From the NCBI RefSeq assembly GCF_000378965.1, contig NZ_KB900537.1, forward strand, positions 124,001-188,000: a stretch of DNA of 64,000 nt, read 5' to 3'. Positions 16,589 through 24,502 of the stretch are shown here, piece after piece. The notes beneath the pieces were generated by a model. The model worked only from the letters and a program-made list of their open reading frames with translations. It did no database searches and was not told the DNA's origin. The position numbers were made by a program, and so were the translations under genes. The stretch comes from Thioalkalivibrio thiocyanodenitrificans ARhD 1. Lineage in GTDB: Bacteria; Pseudomonadota; Gammaproteobacteria; Ectothiorhodospirales; Ectothiorhodospiraceae. Each line of letters begins with the position of its first letter. Positions within the stretch are counted from its first letter, which is position 1.

Positions 16589-17140
16589 ATGAACGTGATG
16601 GACAGAACGAGAAAAGGTCCGAGGATCGGCAAGCGATTCAAGGGCCCGAAACTGGATTTTTCGTTGGTGGCGCCAAAGCCTCCGGAGCGAGCCCCCACCG
16701 CGGACACCGTCCTGGCACAGGAAATAGCCAAGGCGCTCGATAAATTCGATCTCTCGCAGGCCGAGCTCGCGGACATTCTCACCGAGAGAACCGGGTATGT
16801 GGTCTCGGTGAACGGATTGTCCCGCTGGCGCAAGGCGGGCGTCGCGCCTCCGAGCGGCGAGGCGGAGATCCTTGGCGAGCTCAAGCGCATCAACAGATCG
16901 CGCACCCGGCCGATCGAGGAGACTCGCAAAGTCGCGCACGAGGAGCTTGTCGAGCTTCTCGACGCCTGGAATGCCCGCGGGTTCAAGGACAAGCAGATCG
17001 CCCTCGCCGCGGATCTCAGCCAATCGACGATTTCCTCGTGGAGGGCTGGACGCTCGTCAATGAGTCCCGAGCAGCTCAACGAGGTGATCTCAGCTGTAGA
17101 AAAATGGATCAAGCGCATCAACCCAAAAGCTCGTAGATGA
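16589..17140 (+). CDS. HTH DNA-binding protein, two helix-turn-helix segments
   Basis: 183 residues. Segments LSQAELADILTERTGYVVSV, followed by NGLSRWRKAG, and KDKQIALAADLSQSTISSWR both look like XRE-type helix-turn-helices. The N-terminus is basic. Its start is only 21 bases from the start of the divergent sigma-like gene, so each promoter must lie inside the other's 5' end and cross-regulation is likely. It overlaps the RusA-like gene end by 23 bases (convergent). Confidence 0.68.
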   Translation: MNVMDRTRKGPRIGKRFKGPKLDFSLVAPKPPERAPTADTVLAQEIAKALDKFDLSQAELADILTERTGYVVSVNGLSRWRKAGVAPPSGEAEILGELKRINRSRTRPIEETRKVAHEELVELLDAWNARGFKDKQIALAADLSQSTISSWRAGRSSMSPEQLNEVISAVEKWIKRINPKARR

Positions 17141-17579
17141 ATATGTGGCTGCGCCCCTGATTCCTGCGTGCCTCGAGCTGGCGCATGTAGGGGGGTTCAG
17201 GCATGTACTTCGGGCAATCGTCTACAATCAAACCAAGCCCATCAGGGTTCCTGCTGGTCTGGCGAACCAGGCAGTCCTGCACCACCTTCAGACCCCCAAG
17301 AGCGTTATCCCAGTCAAGCTCTCCGCTTGAGTAGCGATGCACTTCAAGCAGTGCCTGCGCAATAGGCCTGCTCGGCAAGCGCATGTTGAGCGCAACAAGA
17401 ATCTCGCTGGCCCACGCCCTTCTGAGCTTTCGATATGCCATGTAGTGCATCCCGCGAAGCGTGTTGTTTGAAGGCGTGAGTATGGCCAGGTCCAGGCGAT
17501 AGCACACGCGCGCGTTTCGCACGAGCGGCCAGAAAAGGTTCTCTTCGCCGGCCAGCGCTGTCGCAGCCTCGGTGATCAA
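17118..17579 (-). CDS. RusA-like Holliday junction resolvase
   Basis: 153 residues. LDLAILTPSNNTLRGMHYMA opens like RusA; the acidic cluster LDWDNALGGLKVVQDCLV with a later LIVDDCPKYM places Asp residues where RusA has its metal-binding sites. It would cut four-way junctions. Start TTG 17579 has no strong ribosome-binding site and follows the preceding stop at once. Confidence 0.65.
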   Translation of the reverse strand: MITEAATALAGEENLFWPLVRNARVCYRLDLAILTPSNNTLRGMHYMAYRKLRRAWASEILVALNMRLPSRPIAQALLEVHRYSSGELDWDNALGGLKVVQDCLVRQTSRNPDGLGLIVDDCPKYMPEPPYMRQLEARRNQGRSHIFIYELLG

Positions 17580-17582
17580 CGG

Positions 17583-17816
17583 TCAATCGCCGCTGCCGGC
17601 GCTACTCGGCTTGCTCTTCTCGAAGCGGGCGAACTCCCGGTCGGAATCCATGAACTGACGAACCATCTCCTCGACCAGCTGGTTGAGGGGGATTTCGTCG
17701 TTGTAGGCAGAGCTGTACATCGCCTGGTAGCTCTTGAGGCGATCAACGACGCTCTTGTGGATCCCGAGCGCCTGGCGCACGATTGGGTCGTGGTTTGTGA
17801 TCCGATCGATCTTCAC
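17583..17816 (-). CDS. small putative ribbon-helix-helix-type protein
   Basis: 77 residues: basic N-terminus, then VRQALGIHKSVVDRLKSYQA and EIPLNQLVEEMVRQFMDSD, a strand-helix-helix order like CopG or DUF2274 proteins. Start GTG behind ACGGAG. Two tandem copies of a 23-base promoter/operator-like repeat lie upstream, which suits an autoregulated DNA-binding protein (inference). Confidence 0.6.
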   Translation of the reverse strand: MKIDRITNHDPIVRQALGIHKSVVDRLKSYQAMYSSAYNDEIPLNQLVEEMVRQFMDSDREFARFEKSKPSSAGSGD

Positions 17817-17848
17817 TGTGATCTCCGTTTTTGTTCCGTGATGTGGTG

Positions 17849-17895
17849 AAAGTGTAGCACCAGTAACGGGGCAAAGTGTAGCACCAGTAACGGGG
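17849..17895 (-). promoter_or_regulatory. tandem class 2 promoter/operator (2 x 23 bp)
   Basis: Two exact 23-base copies, one base apart, each reading GTTACTGGTGCTACACTTT on the minus strand. Same design as 5645 and 58072. Confidence 0.65.
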
Positions 17896-17992
17896 GCGGT
17901 CAACAAAATGGGAAGGGGTACTGGGTGCCCTGCCCTGCCCAAGCGAATCCGGCAGCGGATCCGGGGAAACGCCGCAAGGCTGGTGGTGGTAG

Positions 17993-18001
17993 GTATAGGG
18001 A
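17993..18001 (-). promoter_or_regulatory. TCGCTATAC-family promoter core
   Basis: Minus strand TCCCTATAC with CAAA 18 bases upstream; a third possible promoter for the 17583-17816 gene. The GC-rich DNA from here to 18136 has no other feature. Confidence 0.5.
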
Positions 18002-18136
18002 ACGCGACCGCAGGTTTTGCGGGCAGCCGGGGTCCTGGGGCGCGCGGTTGCGCGCCAGCGGGGAGCCCCCGCGGGGCGGGCTACAGGGGGATCTTAGGAG
18101 CGGGTTCGGCCAGCGCGGCGCGCCGGGCGCGGAGGC

Positions 18137-18688
18137 CTAGTGCTTGGTCTCGGCGCTGTAGAGGCGGCGCAGGGCGTCGCGCGCCTCAGGGGAGAGGTCT
18201 TTCGAGGGGTCGACCAGCCATCCGGGAGTGATGAAAGGCGGGTTCTGGGAGACGAAGAATCTGCCCGCGCCGGGCGAGAACGGCGCGGAGGTGCTGACAG
18301 TCTCGAGAGGGTGTGTCCAGATCAGATTGCAATCGTCGGTGCCGCAGATGATGAGATACTCGTTGGCGTTCGGGCGGCCGTTTTCGGTACATGCGGCTCG
18401 CAGGACGACGCCAGGCGCGTCGGTGGATTCTCCGGGTTCGACCCGCCCGGTGAGGATGAGTCCGTAATGTATTGCCTGGTGATCGGCGAGAAAGAGACGT
18501 GCAAAGTCAGCGAAGTGAGAGAAGGCCTGCGCGTTGTCAATCTCTACGACAACATCGCCGAGGATCGTATTGCTTGCGCCGAAGGCGATAAGGCGGACAT
18601 CGTTCTGTTGCGGGGGTTGTGCCTTGACGATTGGCAAAAGCATGGAGGTCAGGCAGGTGTAAAGACCTTTGAGTCGCGCATCGAGCAT
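18137..18688 (-). CDS. hypothetical protein (183 aa)
   Basis: Starts MLDARLKGLYTCL, about 30 bases after the class 2 promoter at 18717. Alpha/beta composition with CTENGRPNANEYLIICGTDD and CNLIWTHP; no catalytic motif recognised. It sits between the origin and the RHH-like gene, so a replication or control role is possible but unsupported. Confidence 0.55.
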   Translation of the reverse strand: MLDARLKGLYTCLTSMLLPIVKAQPPQQNDVRLIAFGASNTILGDVVVEIDNAQAFSHFADFARLFLADHQAIHYGLILTGRVEPGESTDAPGVVLRAACTENGRPNANEYLIICGTDDCNLIWTHPLETVSTSAPFSPGAGRFFVSQNPPFITPGWLVDPSKDLSPEARDALRRLYSAETKH

Positions 18689-18716
18689 TGGGCGCTTCCG
18701 GGTCGAATGGGCGTAA

Positions 18717-18730
18717 AGTATAGCACAGGT
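18717..18730 (-). promoter_or_regulatory. class 2 promoter, partial
   Basis: Minus strand ACCTGTGCTATACT; the GTTAC part is replaced by GCAC. Confidence 0.5.
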
Positions 18731-18971
18731 GCGTGCGTCGAAGAAAAGGCTTTGCGCGGTGCTCTGTGAGCATGCAAGGGGGCATGCTACTGCAATGCGC
18801 GGTTGGCGCCTGGATCTGTCTTTGGGTTGAGGTTGAAAAAAAGAAGGCTTGTTCCCGCTGCCTAACTGCGGCGGAACTAAAGAGTATTCTGAGGGCACTG
18901 CAAAAGCACTAGATCACTGGCGTGAGCGAGTTTTTGTCGCGTATTCAACCCGTTACCGCCCTACCCTGTTT

Positions 18972-19085
18972 CGTTCGTCCACCCATGGTGCGAAGCTCGT
19001 GCGCCTGAGGTGCGATGGTTGCTCCGCCTGTAGTGCGAAGCTCCTCCGGCGCCGGTGCGAAGGTTCGTCCACCTGTAGTGCGATG
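18972..19085 (+). repeat. degenerate iteron cluster
   Basis: Four to five imperfect units ending GGTGCGA or AGTGCGA, about 22 bases apart, only some keeping the CGTTCGTCCACC half. Confidence 0.65.
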
Positions 19086-19088
19086 GGT

Positions 19089-19117
19089 TGTGGATGACCG
19101 CGTCTGGCTGTGGAGAA
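19089..19117 (-). other. two possible DnaA boxes
   Basis: TGTGGATGA (19089-19097) and TGTGGAGAA (19109-19117) each differ by one base from the reverse of TTATCCACA. Confidence 0.45.
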
Positions 19118-19353
19118 AGCAACACACGCACCGCGCGCACTGTAGCCGAGCTTCTGCGCTTCCTCCCCTGGTCGATCACGCAGGGCCGCGCGCCTGCCCA
19201 CGCGCCGCTCTGGTGAGTGCCCTGCGCCGCAGCTGGGCCTCGATCTCTGGTCCGGCCGCCGTCCGCCCTCCAGGCCGTTGACCTTCTGCGGGCAGCAAGA
19301 ACAAGGAACCCTCTCCCGCATCGTGTGCAGCCCCGCCCGGTGCGCGGATCCCG

Positions 19354-19378
19354 CGTTCGTCCACCTCTGGTGCGATGG
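19354..19378 (+). repeat. iteron 1 of the conserved set
   Basis: CGTTCGTCCACC followed by TCTGGTGCGATGG. Confidence 0.8.
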
Positions 19379-19406
19379 TTTCGGGCTTTCAGAGGCCCCT
19401 CAAGCC

Positions 19407-19431
19407 CGTTCGTCCACCTCTGGTGCGATGG
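19407..19431 (+). repeat. iteron 2
   Basis: Identical to iteron 1 across the unit; followed by an A/T-rich stretch. Confidence 0.8.
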
Positions 19432-19615
19432 TTTTTCAGGAGCAATTGCAGGGTAAGTCATTGAAAAAACGAGATAAGCACGAAAATATGGTCGTTTTCG
19501 GGCGCTGCCGTCGGCGCAGCCACCTGGATCCCGCGCCAGGCCTCGGAGGGCCTGAAAAGGCGTTTTTTGGCGGGATTTGGGTGTAGTTAATTCCAACAAA
19601 AACAGATGCTTACGG

Positions 19616-19640
19616 CGTTCGTCCACCTCTGGTGCGATGG
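19616..19640 (+). repeat. iteron 3
   Basis: Same unit, extended upstream by TTACGG, with CAAAAACAG a few bases further up. Confidence 0.8.
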
Positions 19641-19707
19641 ATCCGGACTTGGCGGCCCGAGGCGCCCCTCGCGCGCCAGAATATACGGGCAAATCAGGTA
19701 GTTACGG

Positions 19708-19732
19708 CGTTCGTCCACCTCTGGTGCGACGC
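19708..19732 (+). repeat. iteron 4
   Basis: Same unit with GTTACGG upstream; last bases GACG instead of GATG. Confidence 0.8.
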
Positions 19733-19821
19733 AGTCGCGCTCTCAGGACCAGGAGCTGTGTCGGCCGCAAAATACCTGGCCTGCGGATGATGGGATTGAG
19801 CGCAAAAACAGCGAGTTACGA

Positions 19822-19845
19822 CGTTCGTCCGGCTCCGGTGCGATG
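19822..19845 (+). repeat. iteron 5 (variant)
   Basis: CGTTCGTCCGGCTCCGGTGC: three changes in the centre; again preceded by CAAAAACAG and GTTACGA. Confidence 0.75.
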
Positions 19846-19901
19846 CTCGTAACGGTCTCTGGCCTGGCGGCCTCGGCCCTGCTTAAACCCTGATCTCGCT
19901 G

Positions 19902-19925
19902 CGTTCGTCCACCTCTGGTGCGACG
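19902..19925 (+). repeat. iteron 6
   Basis: CGTTCGTCCACCTCTGGTGC then GACG; ends four bases before the initiator stop codon. Confidence 0.8.
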
Positions 19926-19929
19926 AACG

Positions 19930-21105
19930 CTACGCCGTATCCGCGGGGTTATCGCTGGCGCGGGTGGTGTGAAGCTTGAAGGGCGTCCGGCGTCCCGTGC
20001 CCGAAATATGGAAACGCTCAAGCCAGCCTACGTCGACGAGCTCTTGCGCTGCTTCAGAGAAGGTTTCGCGCCAGCGCTTCGACCCTCCGGGCCAACCGAT
20101 CGTTTTGGCCAGCCACTCCAGTTCGCGACAATAGTGATAGGGTTGTGTTGAGAGGAACTTGAAAAGCGCTTTCGAGGTCGCGCGAACAAGTTTGCGCCGC
20201 ACGTTCCAGTTCAGGTAGGTGAACTCTCGCTCGAGCCAGTGCGTGACCAGCGGGTTGAACTGGATCTGAAAGAGCCCCGGGGTTCCGTAAGCATCCCATA
20301 TCACATGCAGCAGGTTGAAGGTTGTGCCTGGGGTGAAGTCCGGGAGGTAGCGCTGGTGGAGGTCTTCGGTGCGGTAGTTGATCTCGATGCTCACGCCCGC
20401 GAGATCCTGCACACAGGCCTTGATCGCGTTGAGGTTCTTGGAGCCAGTCGATGCCCAGCCCAGCTCCCGGGCGATCTCTGTGCTGGTGCACAGTGTGACG
20501 TAGACGCGCTCCGGTCGCCCTGCCCTCCCCTCGGCGCCGTCCAGCTCCTGGCGGGTAAAGGCAATGGGGATGGGCAGCTTGCGAGGCAGCCCGCGCACAT
20601 GGTTGTTGCGCAGGCGCAGCAGCGCAATCAGGACATCCTCGTGCCGCGTCGTGACTTTCGGCCCGTGGCGCTTGCCGTACCCGAACGGACCCTGGAAGAC
20701 GAGCGCGTTTGTGCGCGGCTCGAGCAGCTCCTGCTGCTTTTCCTCCGAGATCGGTGGAAAGATGGGAAAACGGCAGATCGGGATCGGAAATTCATTGCCC
20801 ACGCCCACGGCGGGGAGCACATCGATATGTCCCTCGCGCTCCATCTTAAAGAGTTCAAGCTGCGCGGCGGCAACCAACTGGCGTGTCGAGCGCCCGCTGC
20901 CGCGAGGTCTTGGGGTGGCGCTCGGTTCGACTGGCGCATCGGGCGGCGCCTCAGAGCGCGCAAGCTCTTCCCCCAGGGTGAGCGCCTGAGCCTTGGCCTG
21001 CGCCTTTCTGGAGACCGCCTTCTCGATACGACGAAGCGATGAGTGCAGGCTGGCTTCCATCGTTGACTCCCGAGCGTTGTGTATTGAGGGTGGGGCAGAC
21101 CCCAT
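19930..21105 (-). CDS. trfA: plasmid replication initiator, TrfA-like
   Basis: 391 residues. The C-terminal 280 residues show the double winged-helix initiator pattern: FPIFPPISEEKQQELL, TTRHEDVLIALLRLRN, LGWASTGSKNLNAIKACVQD, FNPLVTHWLEREFTYLNWNV, ALFKFLSTQPYHYCRELEWL. It would bind the adjacent iterons and open the origin. Two starts are plausible: ATG 21105 after GAGGAGGG (wide spacing) and ATG 21060 after GGGAG (ideal spacing), as TrfA itself is made in two lengths. Divergent from parA; sigma-70-like promoter at 21137-21165. Confidence 0.82.
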   Translation of the reverse strand: MGSAPPSIHNARESTMEASLHSSLRRIEKAVSRKAQAKAQALTLGEELARSEAPPDAPVEPSATPRPRGSGRSTRQLVAAAQLELFKMEREGHIDVLPAVGVGNEFPIPICRFPIFPPISEEKQQELLEPRTNALVFQGPFGYGKRHGPKVTTRHEDVLIALLRLRNNHVRGLPRKLPIPIAFTRQELDGAEGRAGRPERVYVTLCTSTEIARELGWASTGSKNLNAIKACVQDLAGVSIEINYRTEDLHQRYLPDFTPGTTFNLLHVIWDAYGTPGLFQIQFNPLVTHWLEREFTYLNWNVRRKLVRATSKALFKFLSTQPYHYCRELEWLAKTIGWPGGSKRWRETFSEAAQELVDVGWLERFHISGTGRRTPFKLHTTRASDNPADTA

Positions 21106-21136
21106 ATCTTGCGATTCCCTCCTCTATGCCTTGCAA

Positions 21137-21165
21137 AAGCTAGGCGCTGCTGGCGGTTTTGTCAA
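21137..21165 (-). promoter_or_regulatory. promoter of the initiator gene
   Basis: Minus strand TTGACA, 17-base spacer, TAGCTT; ordinary sigma-70 type, unlike the TCGCTATAC family. Confidence 0.65.
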
Positions 21166-21184
21166 GCTACCCCTTGATTTTCCG

Positions 21185-21226
21185 AAAATAACACTGGCAT
21201 CGCTCGTTGTTGGAAAATACACTGGG
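21185..21226 (+). promoter_or_regulatory. direct repeat upstream of parA
   Basis: AAAATAACACTGG and AAAATACACTGG 29 bases apart, in the divergent region between initiator and parA; possible operator for ParA autoregulation. Confidence 0.45.
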
Positions 21227-21256
21227 TACACCATGAACGGGAGGGAGGAGTATTAC

Positions 21257-22435
21257 ATGGCTACAGGCCTTGAGACCATCCGCGACCTGATCGATCGCAG
21301 CACCCGCGCGCATCGCCAGATTCATTCTATTAACCTGGAGCCGGGCAGAACAAAGGAGTTGTTCAACCGCTTCTCGATCACCGAAGTCAGCGCCATGGTC
21401 GGACGCACGCCCCAGGCGATTCGCCGCGCCGAGAACCAGGGAGATCTCGAGAGCCCGCGGCGAGATGAGAAGGGCCGGCGCGAAGGTTACACGCTGACAC
21501 AGGTCAACAAGATCCGCGACCATTTCGGCACCCGCAAGCGGCGCTCTCCCGAGGAAAAGCCGGCCATTGTGGCGGTGCAGAATTTTAAGGGCGGGGTAGC
21601 CAAATCCACTCTGGCGGTACATCTGGCCCAGTACCTGGCCTTGCAGGGGTATCGCGTGCTGATTGTGGATTGCGATCCGCAGGCCTCCACTACACGCACC
21701 TTTGGCTACCTGCCGGATGAGCAGCTTGCCGAGAGCGACACGCTCTTGCCTTATCTTCGCCAAGAAGGGGACCTGGTCACCGCGATCCGGCCTACCTACT
21801 GGGAAGGGCTGGACCTGATTCCCGCCAACCTGCGTCTCTACCAGGCAGAGTACGAGCTGGCGTCTGATATCTACCAGCAAGGGGGCTATGTTCTGCATCT
21901 GCTCAAGCGCGGTCTCGCTGAGGTCGAGGATAAGTACGACGTTATTGTGCTTGATCCTCCCCCGGCGCTGGGCTTTATCGCCCTCAACGTGATGTTCGCT
22001 TCGAATAGCCTGCTGATCCCGGCGCCGCCTACGATGTACGATTTCACCTCGACGATTTCGTTCCTGAACATGCTCAACGACAACCTGGCGTCTATCGAGC
22101 GCCACATGGGGGCCTCGGTGGATTATCAGTTCGTGCGCATCGTCATCAGCCGTTACCGGGGCCAGCTCACGGCGCAGAGTGCCATGGCCGAGTTGATGCA
22201 AAACGTATTCGGGCATTATCTGTTGCCAACCCGGTTCAAGGAATCCTCGGAAATCCAGAGCGCGAGCAACCAGGACAAGACGGTCTATGAGCTGACCGAG
22301 CCAACCACATCGGCAAAGCGCACCTACCTGCGAGCCACGGCGATGCTTGAAGCCGTGATGCGCGATATTGAGCTCCAGATCCGCATGACCTGGCCGAGCC
22401 ACAGAAAACAACTTCAGGCCGAAGGGCGCCTGTAA
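21257..22435 (+). CDS. parA: partition ATPase ParA (with N-terminal HTH)
   Basis: 392 residues. N-terminal DNA-binding part (FNRFSITEVSAMVGRTPQAI), then deviant Walker A FKGGVAKST at about 114 and VIVLDPPPALG. The HTH plus length fit type Ia ParA (P1/F-like), which drives plasmid segregation over the nucleoid and represses its own operon. Start at ATG 21257 after GGGAGGAG; ATG 21233 is a weaker alternative. parB follows 11 bases later. Confidence 0.9.
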   Translation: MATGLETIRDLIDRSTRAHRQIHSINLEPGRTKELFNRFSITEVSAMVGRTPQAIRRAENQGDLESPRRDEKGRREGYTLTQVNKIRDHFGTRKRRSPEEKPAIVAVQNFKGGVAKSTLAVHLAQYLALQGYRVLIVDCDPQASTTRTFGYLPDEQLAESDTLLPYLRQEGDLVTAIRPTYWEGLDLIPANLRLYQAEYELASDIYQQGGYVLHLLKRGLAEVEDKYDVIVLDPPPALGFIALNVMFASNSLLIPAPPTMYDFTSTISFLNMLNDNLASIERHMGASVDYQFVRIVISRYRGQLTAQSAMAELMQNVFGHYLLPTRFKESSEIQSASNQDKTVYELTEPTTSAKRTYLRATAMLEAVMRDIELQIRMTWPSHRKQLQAEGRL

Positions 22436-22446
22436 GGAGACCTGTC

Positions 22447-23442
22447 ATGGCAAACAAGAACCGTCAGATGGTCGATAAGCTCAAGGACATTATGGGCCCG
22501 CCGCCCAAACCAGGGCAGGGCGGTGAGAGCGCGACACCTCCGCCCACCGGGATCCTGGAGGATCGTCTTCGCCAGACAAAGGAGCTCGCGGCCGATAAGC
22601 GGTTTCGAAAGCTCTACCATCGGGTGGCGCCTGAGAAGATCAAGGTCCCGGACAATCACAACCGCCGGTATGACCTGCTGAATGATGAGAATTGCGCCGA
22701 CCTGATCAACTCCTTCCGCGAGCTGGGCAAGCAGGAGATCCCTGCGATCGCGCGCCGGCTTGAAGATGATCCTGATTATACCCACGAGTTGATCCTGGGG
22801 GCCCGACGTCATTGGACCGCGACTTATCTTGGGTGGGATCTAGTGATCGAGGAACGCGATCTCAGTAACGAAGAGGCCTTTCGTCTGAGAGATGTGGAGA
22901 ACCGCGCCCGCGCAGACATCTCGGATTATGAGCGCGCGCTCGATTACAAGAAGGCGCTGGAAAGCTACTACGAGTCACAACGCCAAATGGCAACTCGGAT
23001 GGAGGTTTCGCATGCGTGGCTGAATTACTACATCTTGCTGGCTACTCTGCCCCAAGAGGTGGTGGATGCTTACCCGAGCATCACAGAAATCAAGGTTCGC
23101 CACGCACGCGAACTCACGCCACTGCTGAGCAACCCGGTCTCCCGGGAGAAGATTTTACAGGCCGCCTTAGAGATCAAGGCGCAGCGCGCAGCCGGGCAGG
23201 CCGCCCCCAAGGACGGCGCCGGAGTATTGCGTGCGCTCAAGGAGAGCGCGCGTCGAAGCGGAAAGCGCAAGGCGCAACCACGCATCTACACGGGCGGCAC
23301 GGGAGGCGAGGTGGCGCGCATCATCTCGAAATACAAGAACCACCTCAAGCTCGACTTTGATCTCCAGCAAGACGATGAGGCGCTCGTTTCAGCCTTCAAG
23401 GAGGCCTTGACGGATGCCCGCACGACAGACAAGCAAGGCTAG
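22447..23442 (+). CDS. parB: partition protein ParB
   Basis: 331 residues. KIKVPDNHNRRYDLLNDENC then ADLINSFRELGKQEIPAIAR and HELILGARRHWTATYLG form the ParB nuclease-like core, followed by a helix-turn-helix (RQMATRMEVSHAWLNYYILL) and a basic C-terminus. Typical partner of the ParA encoded upstream. Start behind AAGGAGACC. Confidence 0.88.
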   Translation: MANKNRQMVDKLKDIMGPPPKPGQGGESATPPPTGILEDRLRQTKELAADKRFRKLYHRVAPEKIKVPDNHNRRYDLLNDENCADLINSFRELGKQEIPAIARRLEDDPDYTHELILGARRHWTATYLGWDLVIEERDLSNEEAFRLRDVENRARADISDYERALDYKKALESYYESQRQMATRMEVSHAWLNYYILLATLPQEVVDAYPSITEIKVRHARELTPLLSNPVSREKILQAALEIKAQRAAGQAAPKDGAGVLRALKESARRSGKRKAQPRIYTGGTGGEVARIISKYKNHLKLDFDLQQDDEALVSAFKEALTDARTTDKQG

Positions 23443-23444
23443 TG

Positions 23445-23458
23445 TCAACCATGGTTGA
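23445..23458. promoter_or_regulatory. 14-bp palindrome overlapping a promoter
   Basis: TCAACCATGGTTGA is a perfect palindrome; its right half includes the minus-35 of the promoter at 23455-23482. Likely operator. Confidence 0.6.
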
Positions 23459-23482
23459 TTTGCTCGCAAGTGGTTGTATAAT
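23455..23482 (+). promoter_or_regulatory. sigma-70 promoter of second parB gene
   Basis: TTGATT, 16-base spacer, TATAAT. Confidence 0.7.
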
Positions 23483-23558
23483 AAGAGAAAAGCGGTGTTT
23501 TAATTCAACCGTACACGACCTTCTTTGCCTCTGGCGTAAGAGGGATCGGCTCTCGGAT

Positions 23559-23574
23559 TGTTCTACGTGAAACA
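23559..23574. other. parS-like centromere site
   Basis: TGTTCTACGTGAAACA differs at two neighbouring positions from the bacterial chromosomal parS TGTTTCACGTGAAACA. It lies 22 bases before the chromosomal-type ParB gene. Confidence 0.7.
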
Positions 23575-23595
23575 TCCGGAGACGGGGGTGCGCTG

Positions 23596-24390
23596 ATGGA
23601 AAAACTCATGTCTATACCCGTGGACCTGATCTCCAGGAGCCCCTACCAGTGCCGCCGTAAATTTGAGCCCGCGCTCCTGCAAGAGCTGGCGGACTCGATC
23701 GAGCGCCAGGGCCTGCTCGAGCCGGTGATTGTCAGGCCGTCTGCCGGCGGCAGGTATGAGTTGGTCGCCGGCGAACGGCGTTGGCGCGCTGTGCAGCTCC
23801 TCGGCCTGCACGAAATCAATGCGGTGGTGCGCGAGCTCGGCGACGCCGCGTCCGCCGCCAGCGGTTTGATCGAGAATCTCCAGCGCGAAAACCTCAATCC
23901 GATCGAGGCGGCCGCTGGGATCGAGCGCATGATGCGCGAGTTCAAGTTCACTCATCAGGAGATCGCCGAGGTGATCGGACTAAGCAGGGAGCGGGTCACC
24001 AACACCCTGCGCCTGCTCACGCTCACCTCCGAGGTGCAGGACCTGGTGCTGGCGGACAAGCTCACCGCGGGGCACGGCAAGATGCTTGCCGGAGTGTCCG
24101 GCGAGCGCCAGGTGGTGCTTGCGCGCCAGGCGGTGCGCCAAGGCTGGTCGGTACGCGAGATCGAGCGACGCATCGCAGCCCTTAAGCGTCTCGACCGCGG
24201 CCCTGAATCTGGCGATCCAAACCTGCGCGCGCTGGAGAGCAGGGTAGGGGAGGCGCTTGGCTCAAAGGTCACGGTGGTGGCCTCGAAAGAGGGTGGGGGC
24301 GGGGAGCTGCGCATCGCCTATCACAATCTCGACGCACTCTCCGGGATCCTCGCGCGCATCGGCATCTACGAAGATGACGGCCCCGGATGA
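23596..24390 (+). CDS. chromosomal-type ParB/Spo0J family protein
   Basis: 264 residues. PYQCRRKFEPALLQELADSI, ERQGLLEPVIVRP, YELVAGERRWRA and ENLQRENLNPIEAA form the CTP-binding ParB core (GERRWRA is the key box), then helix-turn-helix FTHQEIAEVIGLSRERVTNT and TAGHGKMLAG. This is the Noc/Spo0J/KorB style rather than the P1 style of the parB upstream. A parS-like site sits in its leader. It may be a second partition factor or a KorB-like global regulator. Confidence 0.85.
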   Translation: MEKLMSIPVDLISRSPYQCRRKFEPALLQELADSIERQGLLEPVIVRPSAGGRYELVAGERRWRAVQLLGLHEINAVVRELGDAASAASGLIENLQRENLNPIEAAAGIERMMREFKFTHQEIAEVIGLSRERVTNTLRLLTLTSEVQDLVLADKLTAGHGKMLAGVSGERQVVLARQAVRQGWSVREIERRIAALKRLDRGPESGDPNLRALESRVGEALGSKVTVVASKEGGGGELRIAYHNLDALSGILARIGIYEDDGPG

Positions 24391-24421
24391 ACCGCCTCAC
24401 GCCCCGCGCCTTGCCGTCCGT

Positions 24422-24436
24422 TTATACCGTTACCGG
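24422..24436 (+). repeat. TTATACCGTTACCGG element
   Basis: Identical to 28718-28732 and, inverted, 28839-28853. Contains the GTTACCGG box of the class 2 promoters. Confidence 0.55.
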
Positions 24437-24454
24437 CCGTTCTCGCCCGGCGGA

Positions 24455-24463
24455 TCGCTACAC
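24455..24463 (+). promoter_or_regulatory. TCGCTATAC-family promoter core
   Basis: TCGCTACAC about 40 bases before the 86-residue gene. Confidence 0.55.
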
Positions 24464-24502
24464 CTAGCGAGACCCCGAACATTTCAAGAGAGGAGGCCAC
24501 CA

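Larger units (their letters stand above)
18960..19925. other. iteron-type replication origin (oriV)
   Basis: At least six well-conserved direct repeats of about 24-25 bases (19354, 19407, 19616, 19708, 19822, 19902) plus a degenerate cluster at 18972-19085. Two A/T-rich stretches (about 19432-19495 and 19559-19610) and two near-match DnaA boxes lie between them. The array is directly downstream of the initiator gene. Confidence 0.82.

Noticed and set aside
18960-19925. CRISPR array
   Set aside because: Repeat spacing is irregular (53-209 bases), there is no cas gene, and the position next to the initiator explains the repeats as iterons.
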